DNA of 64,000 nt from positions 3,213,501-3,277,500 of the forward strand of contig NZ_CP028908.1 in the NCBI RefSeq assembly GCF_024181725.1, in the 5' to 3' direction. Below the pieces are notes generated by a model. It did no database searches. It saw nothing but the letters and a program-made list of their open reading frames with translations, and had not been told where the DNA came from. Source of the DNA: Bradyrhizobium sp. WD16 (GTDB lineage: Bacteria > Pseudomonadota > Alphaproteobacteria > Rhizobiales > Xanthobacteraceae). The position numbers and the translations under genes were made by a program. Shown here in pieces: positions 8,021 to 16,975 of this stretch (position 1 is its first letter; the number at the start of each line of letters is the position of its first letter).

Positions 8021-9850
8021 TCAGGCGCGCAGCGGTGCCGTCGCGGCTTCCAACCAGGAACGAGTTGCATCATCGAGCGTCCCGCGCAACGTGTCGCAAA
8101 CGCGGACGTGGTATGCGTCGAGCCAGCGGATCTCGTCGTCCGTCATGGCGGCGGGGTCGATCAACCGGCGGTCGATCGGCGCCAGCGTCAGCGTTTCGAA
8201 GCCATTCATCGGCTTCTCGGCTCCGGCGATCTCGGCAGCCGTCACCAGCTCGAGATTCTCGATGCGGATGCCGTAGTCGCCGGCCTTGTAGTAGCCGGGC
8301 TCGTTGGACAGGATCATGCCGCGCTTGAGCGGCGTGGTGCCGAGCTTGGAGATGCGTGCCGGTCCCTCATGGACCGAGAGATAGCTGCCGACCCCATGAC
8401 CGGTGCCGTGCTCGAAGTCGATCCCCGCCTGCCAGAGAAACTGCCGCGCCAGCGTGTCGATCTGGGCGCCGCTGGTGCCCTCGGGAAAGACAGCGCGGGC
8501 AATGGCGATGTGGCCGCGCAGCACCCGCGTAAAACGATCCCGCATCTCGGCCGTCGGCGTGCCGATCGCAATCGTGCGGGTGACGTCGGTGGTGCCGTCC
8601 TGGTATTGGCCGCCGGAGTCGATCAGCAGGAGGTCACCGGGCCGGATGCGGCGATTGCTCTTGCGGCTGACGCGGTAATGCACGATGGCGCCGTTCGGCC
8701 CGGCGCCGGCGATCGTCGGAAAGGAGACGTCGCGCAGCGCACCGGTCTCGCGGCGGAAGGTCTCCAGCGCCTCGACCGCATCGATCTCGGTGAGCGCGCC
8801 GCTCGGCGCCTCACGGTCGATGAAGGCGAGAAAGCGCGCGAGGGCGACGCCGTCACGCTGGTGGGCGGCGCGCGCGCCGGCGATTTCGGTGTCGTTCTTG
8901 ACGGCCTTGAGCCGTGCCACCGGATCGTTGCCGCGCACCGGCTTGCCGCCGGCCTCGGTGACGATGCGGCTCAGGGCATCGGCGGCGGTGGCGCTGTCGA
9001 GCCCGATCGCCGCGCCGCTGGCGGCGAAATCGGCGAGGCGCGCGGTGAGCGCTTCGGGGCCGTCGACCTCGGCGTAATATTCGAGCTGGTCGCGGATGCT
9101 GTTGGACAGCTTGCGGCCGTCGATGAAAAGACAGGGCCGACCGTCCTTCGGCACGATGGCATAGGACAGCGGCAGCGGCGTGTGGGCGACGTCGGAGCCG
9201 CGGATGTTGAAGGTCCAGGCGACCGCATGGGAATCCGACAGCACGACGGCGTCGAGCTTCAGGCGCTCCAGCTCGCTACGGATGCGGGCAAGCTTGGCGG
9301 CTTCGCTCTCGCCGGAGAATTCCGGGCCATGCGACGACACCGGCCCGACCGGCGGCGCCGGGCGCTCGGTCCAGACGGCATCGACAGGATTGGCGTCGAC
9401 GGCCACCAGTTCGGCACCGGCCTTGGCGCAGGCGGCCGACAGGCGCTCCACCGCAGCAGTGGTATGCAGCCAGGGATCGAAGCCGAGCCGGTCGCCCATG
9501 GTCAGATGAATCTCGAGCCAGCGCTCTGGCGGCGGATCGACCAGCGGGGTGATCGCCCAGGCGGCGGGATCGACCTGCTTGCCGGCTTGGAGCGTATAAC
9601 GGCCATCGACGAACAGGGCGGCACGGTCGCGCAGCACCACGGCCATGCCGGCCGAGCCGGTGAAACCGGTGAGCCAGGCGAGGCGCTCGTCGGACGGCGG
9701 GACATACTCGTTCTGCTGCTGGTCGGCGCGCGGCACCACGAACCCGGTCAGGTTCCGCCGTCGCAGCTCCTCGCGGAATGCGGCCAGGCGAGCCGTCAGG
9801 GCGACGCCGCCTTCGGGGTCTTCAAAGGTCTGAAACAGGGCTTCGAACAT
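8021..9850 (-). CDS. pepP: Aminopeptidase P family protein (Xaa-Pro aminopeptidase)
   Basis: The 609-residue enzyme is of the long, three-domain creatinase/prolidase type: two N-terminal creatinase-like domains (about 1-310) and a C-terminal pita-bread metallopeptidase domain. The five metal ligands are visible: D411 and D422 (IDSGG...TTDVTR), H485 (GTGHGVG), E517 (SNEPGYY) and E531 (IRIENLEL). It removes the N-terminal residue before proline in the cytoplasm. It lies on the same strand as the efflux pump gene, separated by 44 bases, so they may share a transcript. Confidence 0.9.
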   Translation of the reverse strand: MFEALFQTFEDPEGGVALTARLAAFREELRRRNLTGFVVPRADQQQNEYVPPSDERLAWLTGFTGSAGMAVVLRDRAALFVDGRYTLQAGKQVDPAAWAITPLVDPPPERWLEIHLTMGDRLGFDPWLHTTAAVERLSAACAKAGAELVAVDANPVDAVWTERPAPPVGPVSSHGPEFSGESEAAKLARIRSELERLKLDAVVLSDSHAVAWTFNIRGSDVAHTPLPLSYAIVPKDGRPCLFIDGRKLSNSIRDQLEYYAEVDGPEALTARLADFAASGAAIGLDSATAADALSRIVTEAGGKPVRGNDPVARLKAVKNDTEIAGARAAHQRDGVALARFLAFIDREAPSGALTEIDAVEALETFRRETGALRDVSFPTIAGAGPNGAIVHYRVSRKSNRRIRPGDLLLIDSGGQYQDGTTDVTRTIAIGTPTAEMRDRFTRVLRGHIAIARAVFPEGTSGAQIDTLARQFLWQAGIDFEHGTGHGVGSYLSVHEGPARISKLGTTPLKRGMILSNEPGYYKAGDYGIRIENLELVTAAEIAGAEKPMNGFETLTLAPIDRRLIDPAAMTDDEIRWLDAYHVRVCDTLRGTLDDATRSWLEAATAPLRA

Positions 9851-10202
9851 GGGCGAACCTTAGAACATCATGCCTGACTGTGAATATCGGTTTTCCGCAT
9901 GATCATTCCATCAACCGGTCGGCGACAATGACCCCAATGACGTTTGTCTTCGCTGTTCTGGATCTTTTTGCTGCAATCGCTCACTGCTTGTGGCAGTGTG
10001 ATGACAAATGACGGGTCCGAAGGGTTCTGCAGGTCCAGCATAGGGCCGCGGCACCCGCGCGTGCCTCGGGAGGTTACTCGGGGTGAGTTGTCCGGATTTC
10101 GTCGGTCGCAGCGGCCAGTTGCGATCAAAACGAGACGAATTGGGGCGGTGCGACCACGGGAACCTCAAGGGGCTGTTCGGCCTCAATGAAGAGGGGACAA
10201 CG
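9851..10202. other. Intergenic region, divergent promoters presumed
   Basis: The 352 bases separate the divergent pepP and the 63-aa gene. The half near pepP is comparatively AT-rich (about 9880-10010) and is the likely place for promoters. Short frames in it have no ribosome site or recognisable product. Confidence 0.4.
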
Positions 10203-10394
10203 ATGCCTGCCTTTTCCTTCGAGAAGTTATCGCCGCCCATCCACCGCGAAACTGTTCCCGTCGCGCCGGTCAAGCCCCGCGGCTTCATTCACCAGATGCT
10301 CGATCGACTCGCTGCGGCCCGTCTGCGCCGCAACGGCCACGATGAGACCGCGTCGATGCCGTCTCGCGCCAAGCGGTCGGCGCGCCACAGCTGA
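10203..10394 (+). CDS. Small hypothetical protein, 63 aa
   Basis: The product starts MPAFSFEKLSPPI and ends in a basic tail. I know no function for it. The frame is open 40 codons further upstream, but the ATG at 10203 has GAGGGG 7 bases ahead and begins the better-behaved sequence. A helix rich in Arg and Leu (residues about 30-45, HQMLDRLAAARLRRNG) could be amphipathic. It converges with prmA, 11 bases apart. Small proteins of this kind are common in this bacterial group. Confidence 0.6.
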   Translation: MPAFSFEKLSPPIHRETVPVAPVKPRGFIHQMLDRLAAARLRRNGHDETASMPSRAKRSARHS

Positions 10395-10405
10395 ACGACG
10401 CCGCC

Positions 10406-11305
10406 TCAGGGCATGCGCAGCAACAGGCTGGTCCAGCCGTCGAGTTGCAGGCGGCGCACCAGGATCATGCCGGCCATGCGGTAGGCGCTGATGACGCTGT
10501 TGGCCTGATGCGGCAGCAGTCCCGACAGGATGACATCGGCAGAGGGCGCCAGATGCTGTGCCATCGGTACGGCCAGCCGCTTGAGCGGATTGGCCAGGAT
10601 ATTTGCCATCACCAGATCGAATGGCGCCCGCGCCCGGCCGCGGAATGCCGGCGAAGCGAAGCCTGGCGCGTGCACGGCGCTCACCAGCGGCGCCGCCCGG
10701 TTGAGCCGGGCATTTTCGGCGGCCACCTGCACTGACCGGGCGTCGATGTCGCTGGCCAGCACCGGCCGGTGCAGCGCGCGCACCGCTGCGATGGCGAGCA
10801 CGCCGGTGCCGGTGCCGAGGTCGAGGATGCGGCGCGGCTGGCGCCGGCGCAGCAGGCTGTCGAGCAGGACGAGACAGCCGCGGGTCGTGCCGTGGTGGCC
10901 GGTGCCGAAGGCGAGCGCCGCCTCGATCTCGATGCCGATGCGGTTGAGCGGCACGCGGCCGCGGTCATGGGCGCCATGCACCATGAAGCGGCCGGCATCG
11001 ACGGGCGCCAGCCCTTCGAGGCTTGCTTTCACCCAGTCGGTGGCCGCCACCGTGTCGAACGTCACCTGGCTCGCCGCCGCCTCGCCGCAGGCCAGCGCCA
11101 CCAGGCCGCGCACGGCCTCGGAATCAGGCTGCGTGGCGAAATAGACCGTCACGTCCCAGGCGCCGTCCGGCCGTTCGAAGGCGGCGATGGCGGCTTCGTT
11201 ATTGTCGAAGCTCTCGGCCAGCAGGCTGGCGGCGCGATTGGCGCTGGCCTCGTCAGCCAAGGTGAAGCTGGCGCGCGCAGCGGCGGCGGTCGGGGTCGAA
11301 TTCAT
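10406..11305 (-). CDS. prmA: Ribosomal protein L11 methyltransferase
   Basis: The 299-residue enzyme methylates ribosomal protein L11 using S-adenosylmethionine. The SAM-binding motif ILDLGTGTGVLAI, the acidic loop VLASDID and the catalytic-region motif VMANILANPL are present in the order usual for PrmA. An N-terminal substrate-recognition domain occupies about residues 1-90. The start was placed at the ATG at 11305 (MNSTPTAA) because the homologous sequence begins there; the ribosome site is weak. The open frame extends 15 codons upstream to 11350. Confidence 0.88.
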   Translation of the reverse strand: MNSTPTAAAARASFTLADEASANRAASLLAESFDNNEAAIAAFERPDGAWDVTVYFATQPDSEAVRGLVALACGEAAASQVTFDTVAATDWVKASLEGLAPVDAGRFMVHGAHDRGRVPLNRIGIEIEAALAFGTGHHGTTRGCLVLLDSLLRRRQPRRILDLGTGTGVLAIAAVRALHRPVLASDIDARSVQVAAENARLNRAAPLVSAVHAPGFASPAFRGRARAPFDLVMANILANPLKRLAVPMAQHLAPSADVILSGLLPHQANSVISAYRMAGMILVRRLQLDGWTSLLLRMP

Positions 11306-11331
11306 TAATCTACCGAAGTGGTTGGGAGAAG

Positions 11332-11420
11332 TTATCCACCGGTCGTCCACAGGGCACGGGCCCTGTACTCAACCGGTTATGCACAGCGTCAGCAACGCTT
11401 TGTCCGCAGCCCTATCCACC
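11332..11420. promoter_or_regulatory. Cluster of DnaA-box-like motifs and a hairpin
   Basis: The region upstream of prmA contains TTATCCACC (11332-11340), TTATGCACA (11377-11385, a match to TTATNCACA) and CTATCCACC (11412-11420). It also has a perfect 7-bp hairpin, ACAGGGC/GCCCTGT, at 11349-11366. The prmA promoter should lie here. Whether DnaA binds is an inference from motif resemblance only. Confidence 0.3.
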
Positions 11421-11477
11421 GTCAATCCACTTGCTTGTCAACAGCGTGGGGCGCCAAGGAGGAAGGTCGGCCTCGAC

Positions 11478-13079
11478 TCACGCCCCAAGCCTGCGCCGAT
11501 CCTGCAGGATGATGCGCGCGGCGTTGTGGCCCGGCGCGCCGGTGACCCCGCCGCCGGGATGGGCGCCGGCGCCGCAGTGATACAGGCCCGGCAGCGGGCC
11601 GCGGTAATCGGCATGGCCCAGCATCGGCCTTGCCGAAAACAACTGGTTCAGCGTCAGGGCGCCGTGGAAGATGTCGCCGCCGATGAGGCCGAATTCGCGC
11701 TCGAGATCGAGCGGCGTCAGCACCTGCCGCGCGAGCACGCTGGCGGCGAAGCCCGGCGCATAGCGGTCGACGGTCGCGATCATCAGGTCGGCGACCTCGT
11801 CGCGATGCGCGTCCCAGGATTGGCCCTCCGGCAATTGCGGCGCGACATGCTGACAGAACAGGCTGGCGACATGGGCGCCTTGTCGCGCCAGGGTGTCGTC
11901 GAGGGTGGAGGGGATCAGCATCTCGACCACCGGCGCGCGGCTCCAGCCCAGGCGTCGCGCGTCCTGCCAGGCGTCATCCATATAGGCAAGGCTCGGCGCC
12001 AGAATGATGCCGGCGGTGAGATGGTCGCCGTCGCCGGGCAGGGCGGTGAACGAGGGCAGCGCTGACAGCGCCACGTTCATGCGGAAGGTGCCGGAGCCGT
12101 TGCGCCAGTGACGAATGCGGGTGTGAAAATCCGCCGGTTGCGCCTCGGCGGGCACGAGGCGGGTGTAGAGCAGCGTCGGATTGACGTTGGAGACGATAGC
12201 GCGCCCGCGCAGGCTGCGGCCGTCCTCGAGCACGACGCCGGCGGCGCGGCCCTTTTCCACGATCACTTCCCTGACGCCGGCGCCGGTCTCGATCTCGGCG
12301 CCATGACTCCTCGCCGCTGCCGCCATGGCCGCGGTGATCGCCCCCATGCCGCCGATGGCGTGGCCCCAGATGCCTTTCTTGCCGTTCACCTCGCCGAAGG
12401 CATGGTGCAGCATCACATAGGCGGAGCCGGCGGCGTAGGGGCTGGCGTAATTGCCGACGATGGCATCGAAGCCGAACAGCGCCTTGACGAGATCGCTTTC
12501 GAAGCGCTCGTCGAGCAGCTCGCCGGCGGAGCGGGTGAAGAGATCGAGCAGCAGGCGCTTGTGCGGCAGGGTGAGCTGGCCGAGCAGCCGCGCGGTGGCG
12601 AGCGCATTGAAGCCTTCGCGCAACGCCCAGGCGCTGAAGCCCTCGACGATATTGGGCGGGGCGCGCAGCACGAAGGCGCGCAGCACATCGGCGATGGTTT
12701 CCAGTTCGGCGGTGAATCCGTCAAAGGCCTGTGCGTCGGCGGCACTGAGCCGGGCGATCGAGCTCCTGGTGCGCCCTTCGCCAGTGAGCAGATAGCGGCC
12801 GTCGGGAGCGGGCAGGAAATTCTGGGCCCGCCGCTCGACGATGCGCAGCCCGTGATCGGCGAGACGCAGATCGGCGATGATCTTCGGATTGAGCAGGCTG
12901 ACAGTGTAGGACGCCACCGAATTGCGGAACCCGGGGTGGAATTCCTCGGTGACGGCGGCGCCACCGACCACCTTGCGCCGCTCCACCACCTTCACGCGCA
13001 GTCCGGCCCGGGCCAGATAGGCGGCACAGGTCAGGCCGTTGTGGCCCGCGCCGATGATGATGATGTCGTAATCGGGCAT
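11478..13079 (-). CDS. FAD-dependent oxidoreductase, phytoene desaturase-like
   Basis: The 533-residue protein begins with a dinucleotide-binding fold (GAGHNG at 10-15, acidic strand end at about 36) and ends with the conserved FAD-contact region YHCGAGAHPGGGVTG at about 500-514. This is the CrtI-like/NAD(P)-FAD oxidoreductase architecture at normal length. No carotenoid genes flank it, so the substrate is unknown; many members of this branch are not carotenoid enzymes. The ATG at 13079 starts directly before the nucleotide-binding strand. The longer open frame adds a 22-residue Arg/Pro-rich stretch that looks non-coding. Confidence 0.82.
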   Translation of the reverse strand: MPDYDIIIIGAGHNGLTCAAYLARAGLRVKVVERRKVVGGAAVTEEFHPGFRNSVASYTVSLLNPKIIADLRLADHGLRIVERRAQNFLPAPDGRYLLTGEGRTRSSIARLSAADAQAFDGFTAELETIADVLRAFVLRAPPNIVEGFSAWALREGFNALATARLLGQLTLPHKRLLLDLFTRSAGELLDERFESDLVKALFGFDAIVGNYASPYAAGSAYVMLHHAFGEVNGKKGIWGHAIGGMGAITAAMAAAARSHGAEIETGAGVREVIVEKGRAAGVVLEDGRSLRGRAIVSNVNPTLLYTRLVPAEAQPADFHTRIRHWRNGSGTFRMNVALSALPSFTALPGDGDHLTAGIILAPSLAYMDDAWQDARRLGWSRAPVVEMLIPSTLDDTLARQGAHVASLFCQHVAPQLPEGQSWDAHRDEVADLMIATVDRYAPGFAASVLARQVLTPLDLEREFGLIGGDIFHGALTLNQLFSARPMLGHADYRGPLPGLYHCGAGAHPGGGVTGAPGHNAARIILQDRRRLGA

Positions 13080-13284
13080 GCGCGGCGGGTCTCGTTGCCT
13101 CGTATCCCGCGGGTTAGAGCAGGTTCGGCGCGGCTTTGGAAGCACGCGCCCATGCGGTTGCGGATCACATCATGGGGGCGGCGCCGCCGGGTAGTTGCCG
13201 CCTTGCGGCGGCTATGGTCCAATCCCGCGCCGGCGCAACGCCCGGCACGTCCGGTCGCAGGCCGGATTCATCGCCGGAGCGTGC

Positions 13285-15555
13285 ATGACTTCGACCGACC
13301 TGTCCGAGGCGCCTGCCGCGATCCGCGGTCGTGCGATCATCCTCACCGTCTACACCGCCGCGATCTTCCTCAGTGCGCTGCTTCTGTTCTCGGTTCAGCC
13401 GATGTTCGCCAAGATGGTGCTGCCTCGGCTCGGGGGCTCGCCGGCAGTGTGGTCGGTGGCCATGGTGTTCTTCCAGACGCTGCTGCTCGCCGGCTATGCC
13501 TACGCCCATGGCTTGATGCAGCTGAAGAGCCGCAAGCTGCCGGTGGTGATTCATCTCGTCCTGCTGCTGGTGGCGCTCGCTTCGCTGCCGCTATCGGTCG
13601 CCAGCGGCTGGACGGCGCCGACCGGCGGCTACGCGCTGTGGCTGCTGGCGCTGTTCACGGTGTCGATCGGCCTGCCGTTCTTCGCGCTCGCCGCCAACAA
13701 TCCGCTACTGCAGGCCTGGTTCTTCCGCACCGGTCATCCCGCGGGCTCCGACCCGTATTTCCTCTATGCGTCCTCGAATATCGGCAGCTTCCTCGCGCTG
13801 CTGTCGTATCCGGTGCTGCTCGAGCCGCTGTTCACCCTGCGCAGCCAGAATTTGATCTGGACCGGCGGCTATGTCGCCCTGGTCGTGCTGATCGCCGCCT
13901 GCGGGTTCCTGCTGTGGCGCTCGCCGCCCGTGCCGGTCGCCACGCTCGCCGAGACCGATGCGGGCTTGCCGGCGCCGGACTGGGCGACGCGTCTGCGCTG
14001 GATATTTCTCGCCGCGGTGCCATCGGGGCTTCTGATCGCGGTTACGGCCCATATCTCGACCGACATCGCCGCCGCGCCGCTGCTGTGGGTCCTGCCGCTA
14101 TCGCTCTACCTGTTGACCTGGGTGCTGGTGTTCCAGGCGCGACCGCTGCTGCCGCACCGGTGGATGCTGATGCTCCAGCCGGTGGCGATCGCCGGCGACG
14201 TGGTGTTGCTCGCGGTGGGCGGCGAGCAGAACCTCCTGCTCACCCTCGGCGGCCATCAGCTCTGTTTCTTCATCATCGCCATGGCCTGTCACGGCGAACT
14301 CGCGCGCACCCGGCCGCCGGCGAGAGCTCTCACCGGCTTTTATGTGGCGCTGTCCCTGGGCGGCATGATCGGCGGCCTGTTCGCCGGGCTGATCGCGCCT
14401 TATGCATTTTCCTGGGTCGCCGAATATCCGATCCTGCTGGCGCTCGCAGCGCTGTGCCGGCCATTCGATCGCGAGCGCTGGCCGGCCCTGCGCGTCGCGC
14501 TGTGGGCGTTGATCGGCGCGGCTGCCGTGGCACTGGTCGTGCCGGCCTGGCGCGGCGGATCGATCGCCAGCTTCCTCGAGGATCACCGGGCTTGGCTCGC
14601 GGCCGCGGTCGCCGCCACCGCGGTGCTGTTCGGCGTTGGCTTCAAGGCGAAGCCGTTCAAGGTTGCCGCGCTGGTCGCCCTCGCGCTGGTGGCGATCCGC
14701 ATCTATCCCGCTGACGAAGGCCGGGTCGAAACCGTGCGCAGCTTCTTCGGCGTGCACAAGATCGTCGAAACGCCGGACGGCCAGTACCATGTGCTGATGC
14801 ACGGCACGACCATCCACGGCGCGCAGAAGATTCTCAACGCCGACGGCACGCCGGTCACAGGACGGCCGGAGCCGATCTCCTACTATCACAAGGACGGCGG
14901 TATCGGTCAGGCCATCGAGGCGGTGCGCGCCCGCAAGGGCGCGCCGTTGCGCGTCGCCGTGATCGGGCTCGGTGCCGGCACGCTCGCCTGCGCGGCGCTG
15001 CCCGGCGAGACCTGGAAGTTCTTCGAGATCGACCAGACCATGGTCGACACCGCGCGGGATCCGAAGAAGTTCTCCTATATCAGCTCCTGCATGCCCAACC
15101 TGCAGCCGGTGATCGGTGACGCCCGCCTGACCTTCGCCAGGGAGCCGGACGGCATCTACGACCTGATCGTCGTCGATGCCTACTCTTCGGACGCAATACC
15201 GATCCACCTCGCCACCGAGGAAGCGATGGCGATCTACAAGGCCAAGCTGGCGCCTCAAGGCGCAGTGGTGATGCATGTCTCCAACCGCCACCTCGAGCTT
15301 GCCAGCGTCGTGGTCGGGATCGCCGAGGAGAATGATCTCAAGAGCTGGGTTTACGACGAGGATTCCGGTCGCGACGACGAGTATATCTTCCCGACCAACG
15401 TGGTGGTGTCGGCGCGCGACGAGGCCGACGTCGGCACGCTGGCCGCGAGCAGCGTCTGGACGCTGACCGAGCCCGACGACAACCAGCGGGTCTGGACCGA
15501 CGACTACTCCAACGTGCTCGGCGCGGTCTGGCGGCGGTTGCGTGGCAGCGAGTAG
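13285..15555 (+). CDS. Membrane-fused spermidine synthase-like protein
   Basis: The 756-residue protein has an N-terminal half with about ten or more hydrophobic segments (residues about 15-480, starting ILTVYTAAIFLSALLLF) and a C-terminal Rossmann methyltransferase-like domain related to spermidine synthase. The nucleotide-binding motif is VIGLGAGTLA, the acidic residue lies in FEIDQ, and VVDAYSSDAIP matches the catalytic strand region. The reaction is not proven: proteins with this fusion are usually annotated as spermidine synthases or as unknown membrane transferases. The ATG at 13285 has GGAG 5 bases ahead. Confidence 0.8.
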   Translation: MTSTDLSEAPAAIRGRAIILTVYTAAIFLSALLLFSVQPMFAKMVLPRLGGSPAVWSVAMVFFQTLLLAGYAYAHGLMQLKSRKLPVVIHLVLLLVALASLPLSVASGWTAPTGGYALWLLALFTVSIGLPFFALAANNPLLQAWFFRTGHPAGSDPYFLYASSNIGSFLALLSYPVLLEPLFTLRSQNLIWTGGYVALVVLIAACGFLLWRSPPVPVATLAETDAGLPAPDWATRLRWIFLAAVPSGLLIAVTAHISTDIAAAPLLWVLPLSLYLLTWVLVFQARPLLPHRWMLMLQPVAIAGDVVLLAVGGEQNLLLTLGGHQLCFFIIAMACHGELARTRPPARALTGFYVALSLGGMIGGLFAGLIAPYAFSWVAEYPILLALAALCRPFDRERWPALRVALWALIGAAAVALVVPAWRGGSIASFLEDHRAWLAAAVAATAVLFGVGFKAKPFKVAALVALALVAIRIYPADEGRVETVRSFFGVHKIVETPDGQYHVLMHGTTIHGAQKILNADGTPVTGRPEPISYYHKDGGIGQAIEAVRARKGAPLRVAVIGLGAGTLACAALPGETWKFFEIDQTMVDTARDPKKFSYISSCMPNLQPVIGDARLTFAREPDGIYDLIVVDAYSSDAIPIHLATEEAMAIYKAKLAPQGAVVMHVSNRHLELASVVVGIAEENDLKSWVYDEDSGRDDEYIFPTNVVVSARDEADVGTLAASSVWTLTEPDDNQRVWTDDYSNVLGAVWRRLRGSE

Positions 15556-15560
15556 CCATT

Positions 15561-15651
15561 CGCTCCGATTCCATCGGAGCGAAAGCTCCAGCTCTCCGTT
15601 TGGGCGCGTCTTCTACGCGAGAACCGGTGCCCACTTCGCTCGAAAACGCTC
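15561..15651. repeat. Intergenic palindromic repeat
   Basis: The stretch contains a perfect 9-bp hairpin (CGCTCCGAT/ATCGGAGCG, 15561-15581) and a 5-bp hairpin CGCGT/ACGCG (15605-15619). The following sequence (GAACCGGTGCCCACTTCGC, then GAAAACGCTC) resembles a short intergenic repeat I know from Rhizobiales genomes. It runs up to the stop codon of the ATPase gene on the opposite strand. It may serve as a bidirectional terminator for the two convergent genes. Only one copy is present in this window. Confidence 0.45.
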
Positions 15652-16814
15652 TAACGCTCCGGCCAGTGCCACGGCGGCAGCTCGATGCGCTTGAGGCCCA
15701 CCACCCGGGTCTCGCCGAAATCCTTCTCCAGTGCGGCCAGCCGGGCACTGGCCTCGGTCAGCGCTTCCACCAGCACTGCGTTGTGCGACACCACGATGAC
15801 CTGGCTGCGCTGGGCCGCGGCGGCGATCAGGCGTCCGAGCGCTGGCACGAGATCCGGGTGGAGGCTGGTCTCGGGCTCGTTGAGCACCATCAACTCGGGC
15901 GGGCGCGGCGTCAGCAGCGCGGCCGTGAGCAGCAGATAGCGCAGGGTGCCGTCGGAGAGCTCGGCGGCTTTGAGCGGACGCAGCAGACCGTGCTGGCGCA
16001 TGGTGGTCTCGAACCAGCCGTCCTCGTATTCGATTTCGACGCGTGTGCCGGGAAATGCGTCCTCGATCGCCGCGTCCAATTCCCGGCTGTTGCCGATTTC
16101 GCGGATGGTCTGCAGCGCTGCTCCGAGATCGGCGCCCTCGTGACTGAGAACGGGCGTGTGGGTGCCGACCTGACGTCGCCGGCAGGGGGCTTCGGCATCG
16201 GTACGAAAATGATCGTAGAACCGCCACGACAGGATCTTGTCCCGCAGGCGGATCATTTCCGGCGCGCTCCGCGGATCGGCGAAGGCCGTCATCATGCTTT
16301 CGAAGCCGGCGAGAGCGCCCGGGATGATTTCCCAGTTGCCGTCGCTATTGACCACGCGCAGCGAAGGTCCGCGACGGTCGATCAGCATGCTGGCGCGGCG
16401 GCAGAACGGCCCGGACCAGATGACCTCACGCTTGATTTCCGGATCGAGCATGAAGGCGGAAGTTGCATCGGGCATCGGGTAGCCGAGATCAATGGTGTAG
16501 CCGAAATCATCGGCGCCGAAGCCGAGGCGCAGATGATGGGAGTCCCTTCGAAGCGTGCCTTCGACGGCATGGCGGCCGCTGCGCACCGTCGCTCCGGTTT
16601 TTTCGGGGCCGGCCCAGAAGGTCGATTGCAGGCCGCCTTCGCGGGCCAGCGACTCGACCAGGCGGCCCCTCGCGGTATCGGCGAGCAGGCGCAGCGCGCG
16701 GTAGAGGCTCGACTTGCCGCTGCCGTTCGGCCCGGTCACCACATTGAGCGGCGCGAGCCCGATGACCAGATCGCGGATGGAGCGATAGTTCGAGATCGCC
16801 AAAGTCTGCAGCAT
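15651..16814 (-). CDS. AAA family ATPase, RecF/OLD-like
   Basis: The 387-residue protein has Walker A GPNGSGKS at residues 28-35 and an ABC-type Walker B region with N312-E313-P314 followed by SLHPDL, then a switch His in VVSHN. This is the head-domain arrangement of RecF/SMC/OLD-like ATPases. No TOPRIM nuclease domain is present and no partner nuclease gene is adjacent, so a defence role as in Gabija or OLD systems cannot be claimed. Single-gene members of this kind are common and uncharacterised. The ATG at 16814 begins the first beta-strand directly. Confidence 0.8.
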   Translation of the reverse strand: MLQTLAISNYRSIRDLVIGLAPLNVVTGPNGSGKSSLYRALRLLADTARGRLVESLAREGGLQSTFWAGPEKTGATVRSGRHAVEGTLRRDSHHLRLGFGADDFGYTIDLGYPMPDATSAFMLDPEIKREVIWSGPFCRRASMLIDRRGPSLRVVNSDGNWEIIPGALAGFESMMTAFADPRSAPEMIRLRDKILSWRFYDHFRTDAEAPCRRRQVGTHTPVLSHEGADLGAALQTIREIGNSRELDAAIEDAFPGTRVEIEYEDGWFETTMRQHGLLRPLKAAELSDGTLRYLLLTAALLTPRPPELMVLNEPETSLHPDLVPALGRLIAAAAQRSQVIVVSHNAVLVEALTEASARLAALEKDFGETRVVGLKRIELPPWHWPER

Positions 16815-16925
16815 GCGCAGTCCCTTATCCGACAGCGGCGAATGATCATGTCATTGTACAATCAGAGATGAGGGGCCGTCTTCCGTCATGGGTGAGCCGC
16901 GATGTCGCGGCGCGCCGACGCAGAA

Positions 16926-16953
16926 GGCCCGCCGGACGGCAGTCGGGCGGGCC
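16926..16953 (-). terminator. Hairpin downstream of carbonic anhydrase gene
   Basis: An 8-bp stem (GGCCCGCC/GGCGGGCC) with a 12-base loop lies 23 bases after the stop codon of the carbonic anhydrase gene. There is only a short pyrimidine tail (CTTCTGC) on that strand. Confidence 0.4.
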
Positions 16954-16975
16954 TGCAACGGGAGGAGCGAGCCGC

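Noticed and set aside
5311-8073. A 920-codon open frame on the minus strand across the kinase and efflux pump genes
   Set aside because: High GC content leaves long antisense frames open. The translation is Arg/His/Asp-rich without domains, while the other frames encode clear families.
11332-11420. Replication origin
   Set aside because: DnaA-box-like motifs are present, but there is no AT-rich unwinding region and no parA, repC, dnaN or hemE-type neighbours.
12108-14714. An 868-codon plus-strand frame across the FAD oxidoreductase and spermidine synthase-like genes
   Set aside because: It is antisense to one gene and out of frame with the other, with no recognisable motif.
15651-16814. Defence system (Gabija or OLD nuclease) based on the RecF-like ATPase
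   Set aside because: No TOPRIM domain in the protein and no helicase or nuclease partner adjacent; the neighbours are housekeeping genes.
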